Below are positions 53,327 to 64,000 of a DNA stretch of 64,000 nt, one piece after another. The stretch's first letter is position 1, and every line of letters starts with the position of its first letter. This DNA comes from Henricia sp. BOLD:AAB3569. Lineage: Eukaryota; Echinodermata; Asteroidea; Spinulosida; Echinasteridae. Both the position numbers and the translations under genes were made by a program. The notes below the pieces were generated by a model. It worked only from the letters and a program-made list of their open reading frames with translations, had not been told where the DNA came from and searched no databases. The stretch is from positions 2,542,001 through 2,606,000 of the forward strand of contig JBBELK010000064.1 of the NCBI GenBank assembly GCA_037783545.1, read 5' to 3'.

Positions 53327-54342
53327 AGTTGCGTGATAGATTTGCATAAATCCCGCCTTCTCGCTATGGCGCTCGCGTACGAGTGAGTCCAGCAACAGAC
53401 TATCTGGCAAATCGGGCCGTTTCCAGGTGGTGCAAGCTGGTACATAGTAACTGGCGCGAAAGTCTGTGCGGTACCTGGAATATACCTCGAACATTATTCT
53501 ATGGATTTTTAAGCTGGACCATCCGAAATTACATGTTGAAATGAACATGTTGAAACATGTACTCATCTTGAATTTGTCAAAATAACGAAATACATGTAGA
53601 ACGTGTTTTGACTTGAAATCGATGTCAACTTTGAAAGCTAGAACGTTTCCAAACTGCAATGATGCATTCAAGAAAGGGGAGAAACGATTTTAGGTTATGT
53701 GACTATAGTTTGAAGTTGCCGATCAACATGTTCAATCAACATGGTCCAGCCTAAAAATACATAAAGTAATGTGCGAGGTATTCCAGGTACCGAACGGTTA
53801 CCATGTACCAGCGTGCACTACCTGGAAACAGCCCGATTTGCCAGGTATTGACCCCTTTCGAACACGTGCGAATATGCCATTTTGGGAGTCAAATAATAGG
53901 GGCGTTCGAGTAGCTTCCCTGGGGTAGCCCAGACCTGGGGATGATCGTGCCATGTGCAATTAGTCAAGGAGACCATGGGAACGAGGACCAAGTCGGGTTG
54001 ACCGAGAGAAGCTATTCGAACGCACCTAATGCTGAGTCATTGTGGAAGCAATGTGCGTGCGCGTTGTGTCTCTCTCTGGTGTGCGCAACGCGGTTTAGTT
54101 CACCAATGGGAGCCTCATCATAGCGCGTTACGCGCGCTATGGACACACACAACGCGCACGCACATTGTTTCCACAACGACGCGGCATTGTTTTACTCCCA
54201 AAATGACGTCATTGGCACGAGCTCAATAGCACGGTGCTTGACTCACTCGTACGCGAGCGCCGTATAGCGCGAAGGCGGTACTCTGGCATTTATGCAAATA
54301 TAAAGCGTGACTCTAGGATTCATGCAAATCTATCACGCAACT
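53327..54342. mobile_element. Outer inverted-repeat element with nested insertions
   Basis: Arms 53327-53396 and 54238-54342 are inverted (GTTGCGTGATAGATTTGCAT; CTCGCGTACGAGTGAGTC). Between them lie the MITE at 53404-53844 and a palindrome at 54035-54176 (GCAATGTGCGTGCGCGTTGT and its inverse). Confidence 0.6.
53404..53844. mobile_element. 441-bp MITE with TIR CTGGCAAATCGGGCCGTTTC
   Basis: Arms of about 100 bases including CCAGGTGGTGCAAGCTGGTA-type sequence, inverted at the right. The minus ORF of 172 codons across it is not a gene. Confidence 0.65.
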
Positions 54343-54350
54343 GGTCTATA

Positions 54351-54607
54351 GACTACTAAAGTGTGATGTCAGTTGCCATGGTAATTGGGTCTAAACATTC
54401 GCTGGTAATCTGAAATGTCCGTTGCCAAAGCGCAGGGAAACAGTTCACTGGTTTTAGTTTAGACCCAGAAACCTTGGCAACGCACAAAGGGTGACGTTTT
54501 CACTTTACACTATGAACATCTTACAATGGAAATTGGGCACACACCATTGTTACTAACAATGGGGTTACAATGAACATGTACATGTTTTTGCTCATAGTGT
54601 TAGTAGT
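54351..54607. mobile_element. TA-flanked MITE with TIR GACTACTAA
   Basis: TATAGACTACTAAAGTGTGA and its inverse near 54591-54610; interior holds ACCATTGT...ACAATGG palindromes. Confidence 0.55.
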
Positions 54608-54883
54608 CTATTGGCGAAATATATAGTCACTATCTGTGGTTGAAGTGTTCCCCGAGAAAAGCAGTCCTATAAGCTAGCAGTTATGGTGTCGGCGTTGTAC
54701 TGAAAGATTTCTGTTACTGTAACGGGAGTCGCCCAAGACTGTGCACGCTACGTAAACAGGTTGCATATGGGACATTTTTGCAGCAAACACGGCAGAACTG
54801 ACGCTGTCCGTCAGGCGAATGACAACGAAACTATTCAGGAGTTTCCGACGTATCAATCTCCGAAGCCCAGTTTGTCGGACAAT

Positions 54884-55465
54884 TAAAGGGCCTGTGACAT
54901 GCTAAACAACTTTGTGCCTAAGCTTTGCTTCATAATGACCGATTACTTGTTCAGCAAGACATACTATTGTTCGTTTAGATGTAAAATCAATAAAAGGTGG
55001 CCTTTTTCAACTTTGAAGATTTCATTGCAATAAATCACAGACAGAGGGCGCTGTTTTGAGTGCATCACATAAGGAAGACAGAAGGGAAAAGTTAAGAAAA
55101 AAACATAAGACTTCAAGTTGGACTTGTGGCAAATTGCTGCAGTTTCTACCCCCAGTTTTGTCATGGATTACAGCAGGCAACATGTAAAACAAACTCAAAC
55201 AGCCATGGATTACAACAGTTTCAGGAAAATTGAGAAAAAAGTGAAATCTTTTGTGCACAGTTGAATGTGATTTTTCTGTGTTTGCCTCTTGTGACATCGT
55301 GACCTTGGTCATGAATATGCATATTTTCATTAGCATAAAAACTAAAAACCTTTGTTTTAACCCCCAAAGCAAGCTCCAAATATGATTTTTATGACTTTAA
55401 CTGAGTAGAGTGGTTTTAGACCATAGATTTCATTGTTAAAAATCCTAAATAAGGCCCTTTAAAGC
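54884..55465. mobile_element. Element with TIR TTAAAGGGCCT
   Basis: Short inverted ends TTAAAGGGCCT / AGGCCCTTTAA about 580 bases apart, AT-rich interior without support for coding. Confidence 0.45.
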
Positions 55466-55742
55466 TATGTACAAACGAGAAACATGTAGTATTTTGAACG
55501 CTTTCTTATTACTTGAGTGAATCGTCCTGTTCTATATACTTTTTGGACCATCTTTTCTTGTTTTGCACTTGCCTCCGGGTTTTTTAAATTGCCCCAAATC
55601 GCCCAATCTCGGCAGAATGTACCTTTTTTTTCCAGTGCACTAATAGTATTTTGTTACTGGAACCCCGTTATTCACAGATCATTGTTGTTTTCTTATGGAA
55701 TCTCAGTTCAACCAATATTATGTCAGCATACAGGACGAGACA

Positions 55743-55983
55743 AACCTGCCAACTAGTCCGATTTTATCGTATTTGTGTTAAAAGGCGAAGTGGTATTTAA
55801 GTCGAGTTGGTAAACAGTCGACTTGACCTGACTCCCCGCGCGCCGCATGTGTTGTGTACTACATGAAAACGGGTGCAGTACTAGGTCAACTCGACTGTTG
55901 TACCAACTCAACTGTTGTACCAACTCGACCGTTCCAAGTTTCACTACAATCCGATTTTTTACTCGGCAATGTTGGCAGGTATG
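55743..55983. mobile_element. CATACCTGCCAAC MITE, copy 2
   Basis: Same family and orientation as 49956-50169, with an extra internal TACCAACTCRACYGTTG unit. Confidence 0.75.
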
Positions 55984-55989
55984 CACTTG

Positions 55990-56560
55990 GTCCATTAAAC
56001 AATGACCTCGATTACCAGTAAAGAGACAATTTTTGCTGGAAATTCAAGATCAAGTATATAGGAGAAAATGGGGGAAAAAGTAATCAAAAGTGGCCGTCTG
56101 TATGGAACCCCATTTCATATTAAATATTGATTTTTGTGGTAAATTGACATCTCTTTTGTAGTGAAATTTAAATCAAGGGCTGCTTGGACAGGAAACGGGC
56201 TCGGTACGGATAAAATCACTTTTTAATCGCCCGGAGAAAAATTGAGCGAACAATGAACGGAGTGATTGGGCAATGATTTTAAGGCCTTTGCATTTTATAA
56301 ACCGGTATTTATTTTCCCCAAAGGAATGCGGTCGGTATTTACGACAAGTCCGCGAGTAGAGACCAATATTTTAAAGTGCTCTTAAAACGTTTTGAAGCAG
56401 GATTCAATTTTTGCTTTATTTATTATAGAGCGAAGTAATCATTTTCTCGTTGAAACGTGTCGTTTTTTTCGTGGGGTACTTTCTTTTTGGGAAAAAAGAA
56501 ACCCCGGCGTCGAATAGAGAATGCCCAGTTGAAAAAGTTGAGGGCAGCGCTGATGAGGAC
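55990..56560. other. Intergenic, nothing recognised
   Basis: No supported feature. Confidence 0.4.
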
Positions 56561-56689
56561 ATCTGATGGTGGTTGCATGCCTTGTAGAAACACAAGCAAT
56601 GCCACGATTGCGAATCACCCGTGAATGTCACGTGATTGGGAGCCTCCCATGGGAGGACCTGCCGCCTGTGGAAAAGCAGCTTTCCTGGC

Positions 56690-57010
56690 TGGCTAAGAAT
56701 ACTCGGGTAAAAACTTGGGGTGGCGGGTTCGATACCCGGCCATGGTACCTGTGCCCTTAAGCAAGGCATCTAACCACAGTTGCTCCATCCTTCGGAAGCC
56801 GTTGCTCCAGTGTGTTGAGTAACGCACTTGAAAGATCCTAGAGGCACTTTTTCGTGAAGAGTAAAAGGAGATTCCCCGGTGTTTCTGGCTGTCGGCTGCT
56901 ATGATGGCACCACTTGTATCTCGATGTTTAGGTGGACGATACTGTTACGCTTTTGTATAGTGTACAGCGCATGTGAACATGCTCATATGGAATGTGCACT
57001 ATAGAAATGT
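56690..57010 (+). mobile_element. tRNA-derived SINE
   Basis: B box GCGGGTTCGATACCCGGCC, body TACCTGTGCCCTTAAGCAAG, and a tail CACTATAGAAATGTAATAAT. The body and tail match a widespread marine-invertebrate SINE layout and the fragment at 12300. Confidence 0.7.
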
Positions 57011-57205
57011 AATAATCAAAACTATCATCAAAAAAGATACAAGATTTTAGAAATCATTCGATTAGCTCTTTAAGCTTAGGCCAGACTTGTTGGAAATACA
57101 ATGCATAAGTGTATCGATGTTTAAGTTCCAAATGTTTCAAGTTACAAACATATAGACCGATATCATGTTTGATTCAACCAACGACAGATGCACCAGGTGT
57201 AGTAC

Positions 57206-57418
57206 CTAAAAGCAGAACCTTAACATAACCCAGTATGCACAAAGAGAAAGGTAAGCGGTCCTGTTTCCGGAAAATTCTTAATGTGAAATTTCCCTGTGGT
57301 TCTTGTCGAGTCGTTACGCTTTGCACATCTTTGTAAAAAGCCAGTGATGTCGAGACCTTGCTGAAGTCGTACTTGCAAGACATTGGAAGAAGTCCCTGAC
57401 CAATTTCCAGGCTTTTCT
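57206..57418 (-). CDS. Possible ZP-domain-like exon (orphan)
   Basis: A 71-codon phase 1-1 exon between ACACCAAG and GTACTA. GQGLLPMSCKYDFSKVSTS and QGNFTLRIFRKQDRLPFS resemble the Cys-Tyr and Gly-x-Phe pattern of zona pellucida domains. Symmetric phase-1 exons are typical of extracellular modules. The acceptor is weak and a MITE begins 26 bases upstream, so the exon may be dead. No neighbouring exons were found. Confidence 0.28.
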
Positions 57419-57443
57419 CTTGGTGTTGATGTATAGTGTACAT

Positions 57444-57847
57444 GGGTAATTCCCAAAATTAGGGGTCCAAAAGTGTGACATGCTTTTAACGATTTTCAAG
57501 TGGTTTTCCAGTAGAAATATTTATTTTTATTTCAATAAATACCACTTAAATTGAACGTTTGTGTGTAGATAAGGCACCAAGGTTTATGCAAACTCATTCT
57601 ACAGCTAATATACATTGGCGTATAGGTAACCCGGGACACCAAATTCCTATTCAGTATAATGGAACAAATTATGAGCCATTATGGTCTTTTGTTTCAAATA
57701 TTTTTCAGTAACCACAGAACAAAATATTCAAGAAATTAGTGCTGTCCCCTGTAATCACAGGCCACAGTCTATACTGAGAATGTGATCATGAGTGGCGATT
57801 TTTGATGGACACCAAACGTTTTGGACCCCTAATTTTTGGAATTACCC
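57444..57847. mobile_element. GGGTAATTCC MITE, copy 1
   Basis: TIR GGGTAATTCCCAAAATTAGG with GGTCCAAAA; the interior matches 61232-61666 on the opposite strand (TAACCCGGGACACCAAATTC). Confidence 0.75.
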
Positions 57848-57859
57848 ACATCAGTCTTT

Positions 57860-59560
57860 TAAACATTTCCACATTCATATAATATGGAATTATCTGTCAT
57901 GGGTTTATAGGAAATAAAGTATAGTATAATGTCTCAATTCCTACGCTTGAAACGCATTCTGAAGTGCGTCGTCATTTGCTCGGACATTGGTTGGTACACA
58001 AAGCCTCATTGTATAGATAAATGTTTGGTTATAGTTTATCCATTGACCATAATACACTCCTCAAAATAAAATAAGGGTCAAAAGTATTTTTGTGAAAAAT
58101 GTTGACCAAGTCAGGACATAGAAACAATTTTAGTAAGGGTAATGGGCTAAAGGTTGCTCTGCAACATTTTAAGCACTTTTCACATGGTTTGCATGTCTAT
58201 TGGCTTAGAAACTGACAGATTATGTGACAAGACACAAAAATGCTGATAACAGGTTCATGATGTCGCAATGAAGTTTGGCACATCTGCTTAATTTTTGTTG
58301 TTCAAGACTTAATGAGATTCCCCACAAATAATCAATAGGATTCTGCACTTGATAGAGTAATTAAAAGTTAAACAGTGGGTTAACCAGCATGGAAGCTGTA
58401 GGGATGAGGGGACCTCTTGAGCCCCCTCCCTATTTTGAAGGCTTTCCCACCAGTCATAAACTTTGGCAAATCAACATTATTTCTGTATGTTTTGGACTTA
58501 AAGTTAATGTCAGTATATGAGGTTGCTGAAAGTGATTTTTGAAAGGCCTCTATACATGCAATCAACACCGCCTCTTGCTTATCAGGGCTGACAGATGGCA
58601 ACTGATGGTTATTTCCAGTACAACCATACTGTATCCGATTTCTGGCTTCATTGAGACATTGCACCCATTAAGTGAATTCCTTTCACGAAGGGTTTCTGCA
58701 AAAGCCGAGCACATCTGCGATCTTCTGTTGCATTGTACTTGAGTGGAGGGTCCGGTTTCATAGATCTAATTGGCAACAGTCATTCAGATCTTCGTCGTGT
58801 AGCAACATGATCCTCTGGAGCAAAAACCATTATCGCGATAATATTTTAGTTCTATTGGGTGATGTCTGGAACTCAATCAACAAACTGCGTCATTTTGTGA
58901 TCGAGACGTCATGACTTTTCAGTATAACAGACGCACATATAGTAACCATGTCATTAAGCTACTTTGTTGACGTCGATAATGATGATGATGATGTCGTCAT
59001 GTCGGTTGCTGTGACGTTTGCTTTTATAACTGGTGATTTAATGGCAAACATGACGTTTGCATGCATACACATGTAGAGCTTCCTTTTTAACGCAACCTTG
59101 TAAGAACTTAAGGAGCCGATTCTATGTCGTCTGAACCGCCCGCACGTTAAACGCAAATGAGGGGGTGGAAATGTTTTTGCGCTTTTAATTTGCTCTGTGT
59201 GGTTTTAGAGACCGATCTAATTGCTAAAAGAAAATTTATTTGCTATTTTAAAAATACATTATTATTACGAGTAAGGTCAACTTTGTTTTTAAAGCCCATA
59301 TACAGGCTTTTCAATGTCCAACAAGTTTAATCATAAGCCATTTGACAGTTTTAACTGTCCCACGATTCATCCCAAGATATTTTTTTTTTTATGTAAAAAG
59401 GATAATTGAATATGAATTTATATAAATGTGTCACGGTGCACACCTTTGTTTTACAGGTAGAACAGTACACATGATTGGTAAACCGTTACAGATAATTTTA
59501 TCTCCCTGTGTGATTGAAGATATGCATGACTAAAACCAATCTGAGTAAAAGTCAGCTCCG
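57860..59560. other. Intergenic, nothing firmly recognised
   Basis: The minus ORF at 58380-58664 and the plus ORF at 58672-58914 carry no family motif I can name. Confidence 0.35.
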
Positions 59561-59585
59561 TACTAAAATAGTCAAAGAAGCTTTA

Positions 59586-59750
59586 CAGTCACTTCGCCCT
59601 GAACCACTACGCCCTGATGAACCACTTCGCCCTGGACCACGGCCTAGTGCACGAAGTGTTTTGGGGGCGAAGTGGTGTTTGGGCGAAGTGGATTTTGGGC
59701 GAAGTGATTCAGGGCGAAGTGTTTTTTGGTGCAGGGCGAAGTGAATTTTC
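59586..59750. repeat. Inverted cluster of CACTTCGCCCT / AGGGCGAAGTG words
   Basis: Three CACTTCGCCC-type words (one with CACTACGCCC) on the left and five GGGCGAAGTG words on the right, around a centre near 59645. Forms a large imperfect hairpin. No coding. Confidence 0.7.
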
Positions 59751-59769
59751 GTCTCATGAGACGAAACTT

Positions 59770-61225
59770 AATTGTCTTACTAATTTTGTCTTACTATAGC
59801 ACTTCAGACGACCGTTTTAGGGAAAATTTACTACCGTCATCATGTTTATATTAATTGTGTAAGTTATGTGTAAATCTGTGAAAATTTCTGATTTTCGAGA
59901 TTCCCAGTAGTGAGCGAAGGGGCTTTAAAAGGGCGCTCTTATATGTCACGAACGAAACTAGGACTACTGTGGTATTATGGCTCCGTTGTCCGTCCAGTGT
60001 GACCACATGAGTGAGCATAATAGGACGGCGGTTTCGCACGATTTCTTGAAAGCATGGGCACATCAGTTTTTCATTGTTTTCTCGGAACGTATAGATGAGG
60101 TGCGGCGGTACTGTGCTGACTTACACATGCATGGGTTGGTTTTTATCATACACATTCACAATTACAAGTGTAAATATTACATCGTTTTTAAGTTTTCCAA
60201 TCATGTTCTCTGTCTTTAAATTGACTCGATATACTGTTAAATTCATCAAGCAACACCCACTTCATTTGGAGCCACACAACGCTAAATAATGTTCCTAATA
60301 GTTATGGGTCGTGACAGAAAAAAACAGCAAAACAAATACAGATGTTTCAGGAAACGTACAAACGTATAATGACTATATGTGGAGCCTGTGCCGACCTTAT
60401 TGTTGGAAATTATTTATTCGAAAGCGTCAACCAGGGACTTATTATTTATGTATTATTAAATTGATTCACCCCGGGTGTGTCCAAACAAGTTATAACCGCT
60501 GGGGCACTGCAAACGTTCATAAAATAAGAACAATGACATTGCAACAAAATGCACAAAATGTTTACTTCACAATTCCACACAATAGTTAAGTCGAGGATAA
60601 TACACCGACAGTGCATCATCATATATTTTTCGCAGCTATACAGTTTATTTTTGCAAAACTTCAAAACCGTTGGCAATGAGTTATTTGAATGTTTGACGTG
60701 CAATTGAGACATGTATTAAAAAGGTGTATACCTGTTTTATAAAATTTTGTCAGTCGACATATTTCCCCCCTGTAAACACATCGGGTACGCACGGAGGAAG
60801 GACACAGAAGCACGTACATGTAGGTGTTAATTCCAAGAGCGACAGTCATAACATTTCGTATACATGGGTTTTCGTTTCATTTGGAGTAAGGTCAACAAGG
60901 TACAACTTTAGTTTTGATACACAAATGCATTATGAAGGCGGCAAACGCCAATCGTGTAGTTGAACATCGATGTTAATACAACATTTGCTTATAACAATGT
61001 TTTGGCTCCGATCATTTGCTCTTCATTGTATTAATTCCTGAAGTTATTGTATAACCAGGTAATCTTCAAAGTCCCATAAGGACTTCTTATTAACGAGCTT
61101 CGATTATAAAAAGAAACGGAGATATAAGAAGAGCTCAACTCCACCAAAACTGTTTGTGAGTGAGGGAACAAATTGTTTGTTTTTGTGTTGATCGAGTATT
61201 TTCATCTTCAGGGGGTCTTTAACAA
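59770..61225. other. Intergenic, nothing recognised
   Basis: AT-rich; short ORFs only. Confidence 0.4.
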
Positions 61226-61231
61226 AGTATT

Positions 61232-61666
61232 GGGTAATTTCCTAAATTAGGGGTCCAAAACGTTTGGTGTCCCAGTTATGTACGACACCCTGTGTATCAA
61301 AAATCGCCACTCATTATCACAAATTGTCAGTAATAGACTGTGGCTTGTGGCTACTCATGGGACAGCACAAATTTCTTGAATATTTTGTTCTGTGATTACT
61401 GAAAAATATTTGAAACAAAAGACCACAACGGCTCATAATTTGTTCCATAATATTGAATAGGAATTTGGTGTCCCGGGTTACCTACGCCAATGAAAATTAG
61501 CTGTAGAACGAGTTTGCATTAACCTTGGTGCCTGATCCACACACAAACGTTAAATTTAAGTGGTATTTATGGAAATAAAAATAAATATTTTCTACTGGAA
61601 AACCACTTTCAATCACTAAACACACTTGAAAATCTTATTTTGGACCCCTAATTTTGGGAATTACCC
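61232..61666. mobile_element. GGGTAATTCC MITE, copy 2
   Basis: GGGTAATTTCCTAAATTAGG and CCCCTAATTTTGGGAATTAC are inverted; interior in reverse orientation to copy 1. Carries an additional GTGTCCCAGTTATGTACGAC segment. Confidence 0.75.
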
Positions 61667-62326
61667 ATTTACATGTTACGTTTCAAATTACATGTTTCCA
61701 TTAGTCTTTTTGAAGTTTGGCGGACACAATAGAGGGGGTTGCACTTCAATACATAAATATTTGTCATGTTGGACCAATTTCTAATCCTCTTTCTGTATTA
61801 TAATTACAAAAGGCAAAACAAGTTTTGTGAAAAAAATTACCAAATGAAATGCGCCTTCTTTTGTTCTGTTATACTTCAAAAAGGCTATGGCAACGGTATA
61901 TTATGTCTTTGAGCCAAAGTTGGGTTTTCCCCCCCATAATACACTGCCGAGTGCGTGTTCCAAAAGCATATGTTATATAAATAGCTGTAAGAGGTGGTAA
62001 TTATTCATTAATTACATGTAATCTGTTTACAAGAAAGGTTCTAGTGAGGAAAAATATTAATTAAAGAGTTTACAACTGTTTAATACAACAATTCCAACAT
62101 AGTGTAAAACAACACTATTTATATGCGCTTGTTTCATGCACCACGATTCGGTTCATTTCACTATATTTCGAGAGCGGGATTTTGGGTTTTCTTTTACGCA
62201 CGAAGGAGAACAGTCTGCTGGCAACATAACGTTGGGTCTAACTCAATTCGAGTATAATTATCTGTAAAGGTATTAATGTATTACCTTTCAGTTGTGAATT
62301 TTGCAGTGTCATTTCTGGTTCGCATT

Positions 62327-63262
62327 CTACGCGGCCTCAATCTGGACCGAAGTTTTGCCGACTAGTTGCAGTACTCCATTCCTGAACTGCTTGTACTTAA
62401 GAGCGTAAATGAAGGGATTCACGCAGGAATTTGACGCCACCAGCGCAAGGGACAACAGGAAATACCAGTCGTTAAACTTGATGCCCGAGCCGAAGTTCCA
62501 AAGGAGAAAGATGATCTGGTTGGGAGACCAGCAGACCAAAAAGGTGATGAAGACGATCAGAAGGGTTTTGAAGGTGTTTCTCCTGGCACGCATTAGTGAC
62601 TCGGTCATGCTCTCCGGAGCTCCGGGCAAAATGCAGGCGACGCCGATCGGGCCACATCGAGCTGCCTGCCGCTTCAACTCCACACTGGTGCGGATGTAGG
62701 CAAACAGCATGACGCAGACTGGTAGGATGTATTGCATGAAGACCGTCAGGATGCCGATGACTTTAGAGCCAGGGACGGGGCGAGAGACGCACGCTCCTTC
62801 TGGAGTAACCTCTGCGATAATGATGGTGTAGATCTTGATGACGACGCCAATGATCCAACAGAAAGCCATTGCCACTCCGACTTTCAAGCGGGGGTTGCTG
62901 GCGAACGTGGCCTGGTATCGGTACGGGTGCACGATGGCGAAGTACCGCTCCATCGTCAATGACAACAGGTTGAATGTTGAAGTCACGAAGAAGATGATGA
63001 TCATGAAGTTGGAGATCCAGATGTTGCACAAGATCCAACCCGCAGCGTTTTGTGGCAGCGGATCTGGCAGAGGTACGTTCGTTTGCAGAATGATGACAAC
63101 AGAGCCGAAGAAATCCACCACGGCCTGGTTCAAGATGAACGCGTTTGTGCGCGTTTGCATGGCACGCACTTTTAGGATGACCACGCAAACGAGAAGGTTG
63201 CCCAGGATACCCAACACCCCCACTAAAGACTTGTACACGCGTAAGATCATGATTTTCTCCAT
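62327..63262 (-). CDS. Rhodopsin-class G-protein-coupled receptor, intronless
   Basis: 311 codons, ATG 63262 to a stop at 62327, with an in-frame TAA 24 bases upstream of the ATG fixing the start. Seven hydrophobic segments with class A landmarks: GNLLVC (TM1), NQAVVDFFGS (TM2), a Cys before TM3 (ILCNIW), MERYFAIVHP (TM3, an ERY version of DRY), a second-loop Cys (GACVSRP), FLVCWSPNQI (TM6) and NSCVNPFIYALKY (TM7, NPxxY). The extracellular N-terminus is only about 10 residues and the C-tail about 20. It should signal through G proteins at the plasma membrane. The overall look is of the peptide-receptor-like receptors that have expanded in invertebrate deuterostomes. The ligand cannot be told. 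Confidence 0.9.
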   Translation of the reverse strand: MEKIMILRVYKSLVGVLGILGNLLVCVVILKVRAMQTRTNAFILNQAVVDFFGSVVIILQTNVPLPDPLPQNAAGWILCNIWISNFMIIIFFVTSTFNLLSLTMERYFAIVHPYRYQATFASNPRLKVGVAMAFCWIIGVVIKIYTIIIAEVTPEGACVSRPVPGSKVIGILTVFMQYILPVCVMLFAYIRTSVELKRQAARCGPIGVACILPGAPESMTESLMRARRNTFKTLLIVFITFLVCWSPNQIIFLLWNFGSGIKFNDWYFLLSLALVASNSCVNPFIYALKYKQFRNGVLQLVGKTSVQIEAA

Positions 63263-63269
63263 GGCTGAG

Positions 63270-64000
63270 ATTGATTTTTAACAGTCAGGATTCTGAATAC
63301 ACCTTGCAACAGCACTTGCCAGAGGGTATGATTCGAGTGTCCCGAGAGCCGCGTGCTTGTTACTTGTATACTGCCGCAGACCTCACGTGTTTCTATTGTC
63401 GTTGCGGGGATATGACTCATCCTAAAATCGTCACTGTGTTTTTACCTTTAAAAGTTTCTTTCTTGATCAATTTATACTGGTTTGCATGGATTCGTTTTTG
63501 AAAATCAGATTTTGTACACACTCAGAAAAAACAGAAAAGAGAAGATATATTGTAAGGTACGATGTCAGTATTACGAAACAATTTATTACAAATAATCTAG
63601 TAAGTTTGCTTTTAAAAGGACTATAGATAGATGGTTAAATTCATTGTACAACTCCACTTTCGGAACCCATACACACAACGCTGAACGCGTGCACGTCTCC
63701 AACCAATTGATTTAAATTAGTTCATTTACACGCTACTCGGCTAGTACTTGATTTCAGTAATATTGTGTAAAATGCGCTTATTTTAATACTTGTGGGTCGA
63801 ATTAACCCACGAGTAGTGAACATTAATCACGTTGATAAGGATGCGTGGTATTGCGCATTTGTGCAGTTGTCAACGACACAAATATTCGCAGAACAATAAG
63901 CTATAGATTCTTCGGAAACTCTCAAAGGAATAAAAAGAATAGTTAATTAACTTATATTAGTCTTTTTGGACCTTATTGTAAATAGATTTATAAGCGTCAT
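63270..64000. other. 5' flank of the GPCR gene
   Basis: No exon or repeat recognised and no clear core promoter. Confidence 0.4.

Noticed and set aside
53153..53671. 172-codon minus ORF
   Set aside because: Runs across the boundary and terminal repeat of a MITE and shows no domain.
62409..63281. Plus-strand ORFs opposite the GPCR
   Set aside because: Shadows of the receptor frame.

Overview
This is eukaryotic nuclear DNA from an intron-rich, transposon-rich animal genome. The gene content (scavenger-receptor cysteine-rich domains joined to a MIB/HERC2 domain, an AMDHD1-type imidazolonepropionase, a lineage-specific rhodopsin-class receptor, DIRS-like and Tc1-like elements, tRNA-derived SINEs) fits a marine invertebrate, probably a deuterostome such as an echinoderm, hemichordate or cephalochordate. 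The sequence alone does not settle the phylum. No bacterial operons, rRNA genes or CRISPR arrays are visible. All gene models were read by eye from ORFs, splice sites and reading-phase continuity.

Layout. 0.3-3.5 kb (minus): 5' half of an unnamed Cys/His DNA-binding-type gene (four exons, phases agree), running off the left edge. 5.7-7.4 kb (plus): the end of a gene encoding MIB/HERC2 plus two SRCR domains. 9.6-15.4 kb: a repeat cluster with a SINE, two oppositely oriented DIRS-like reverse-transcriptase fragments, a 592-bp insertion and a 395-bp MITE, the last two each with a 9-bp target duplication. 17.7-27.9 kb (plus): a complete eight-exon imidazolonepropionase gene (433 codons) with many MITEs in its introns. 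29.4-31.3 kb: a decayed Tc1 element. 31.3-35.0 kb: GC-rich repeats, then long featureless AT-rich DNA. 35.0-47.1 kb (minus): a degenerate transposase-like gene with two C-terminal PHD fingers. One of its introns holds a young-looking 5.36-kb LTR retroelement (35,598-40,955). 48.9-51.4 kb: a second decayed Tc1 copy, itself carrying two MITEs. 52-62 kb: mostly MITEs and palindromes, one SINE and one possible ZP-like exon. 62.3-63.3 kb (minus): an intact intronless rhodopsin-class GPCR.

The most unusual object is the LTR retroelement. Its two 299-bp LTRs look identical and it has a GTAT target duplication. A single open frame of about 1,510 codons encodes a Gag-like region, a zinc knuckle, an aspartic protease and C2HC-type zinc fingers. 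I find no reverse transcriptase, RNase H or integrase. Nearly half of the protein is a 14-residue repeat, and many of the underlying 42-bp units also contain a perfect 10-11 bp inverted repeat, so the transcript would carry a tandem array of hairpins inside its coding sequence. It looks like a recently mobilised element that depends on enzymes supplied in trans.

The host genes are unrelated to each other. The insertions mark the order of events: MITEs sit inside Tc1, the LTR element sits inside a PHD-gene intron, and one DIRS-like fragment supplies the empty site for the insertion in the other.
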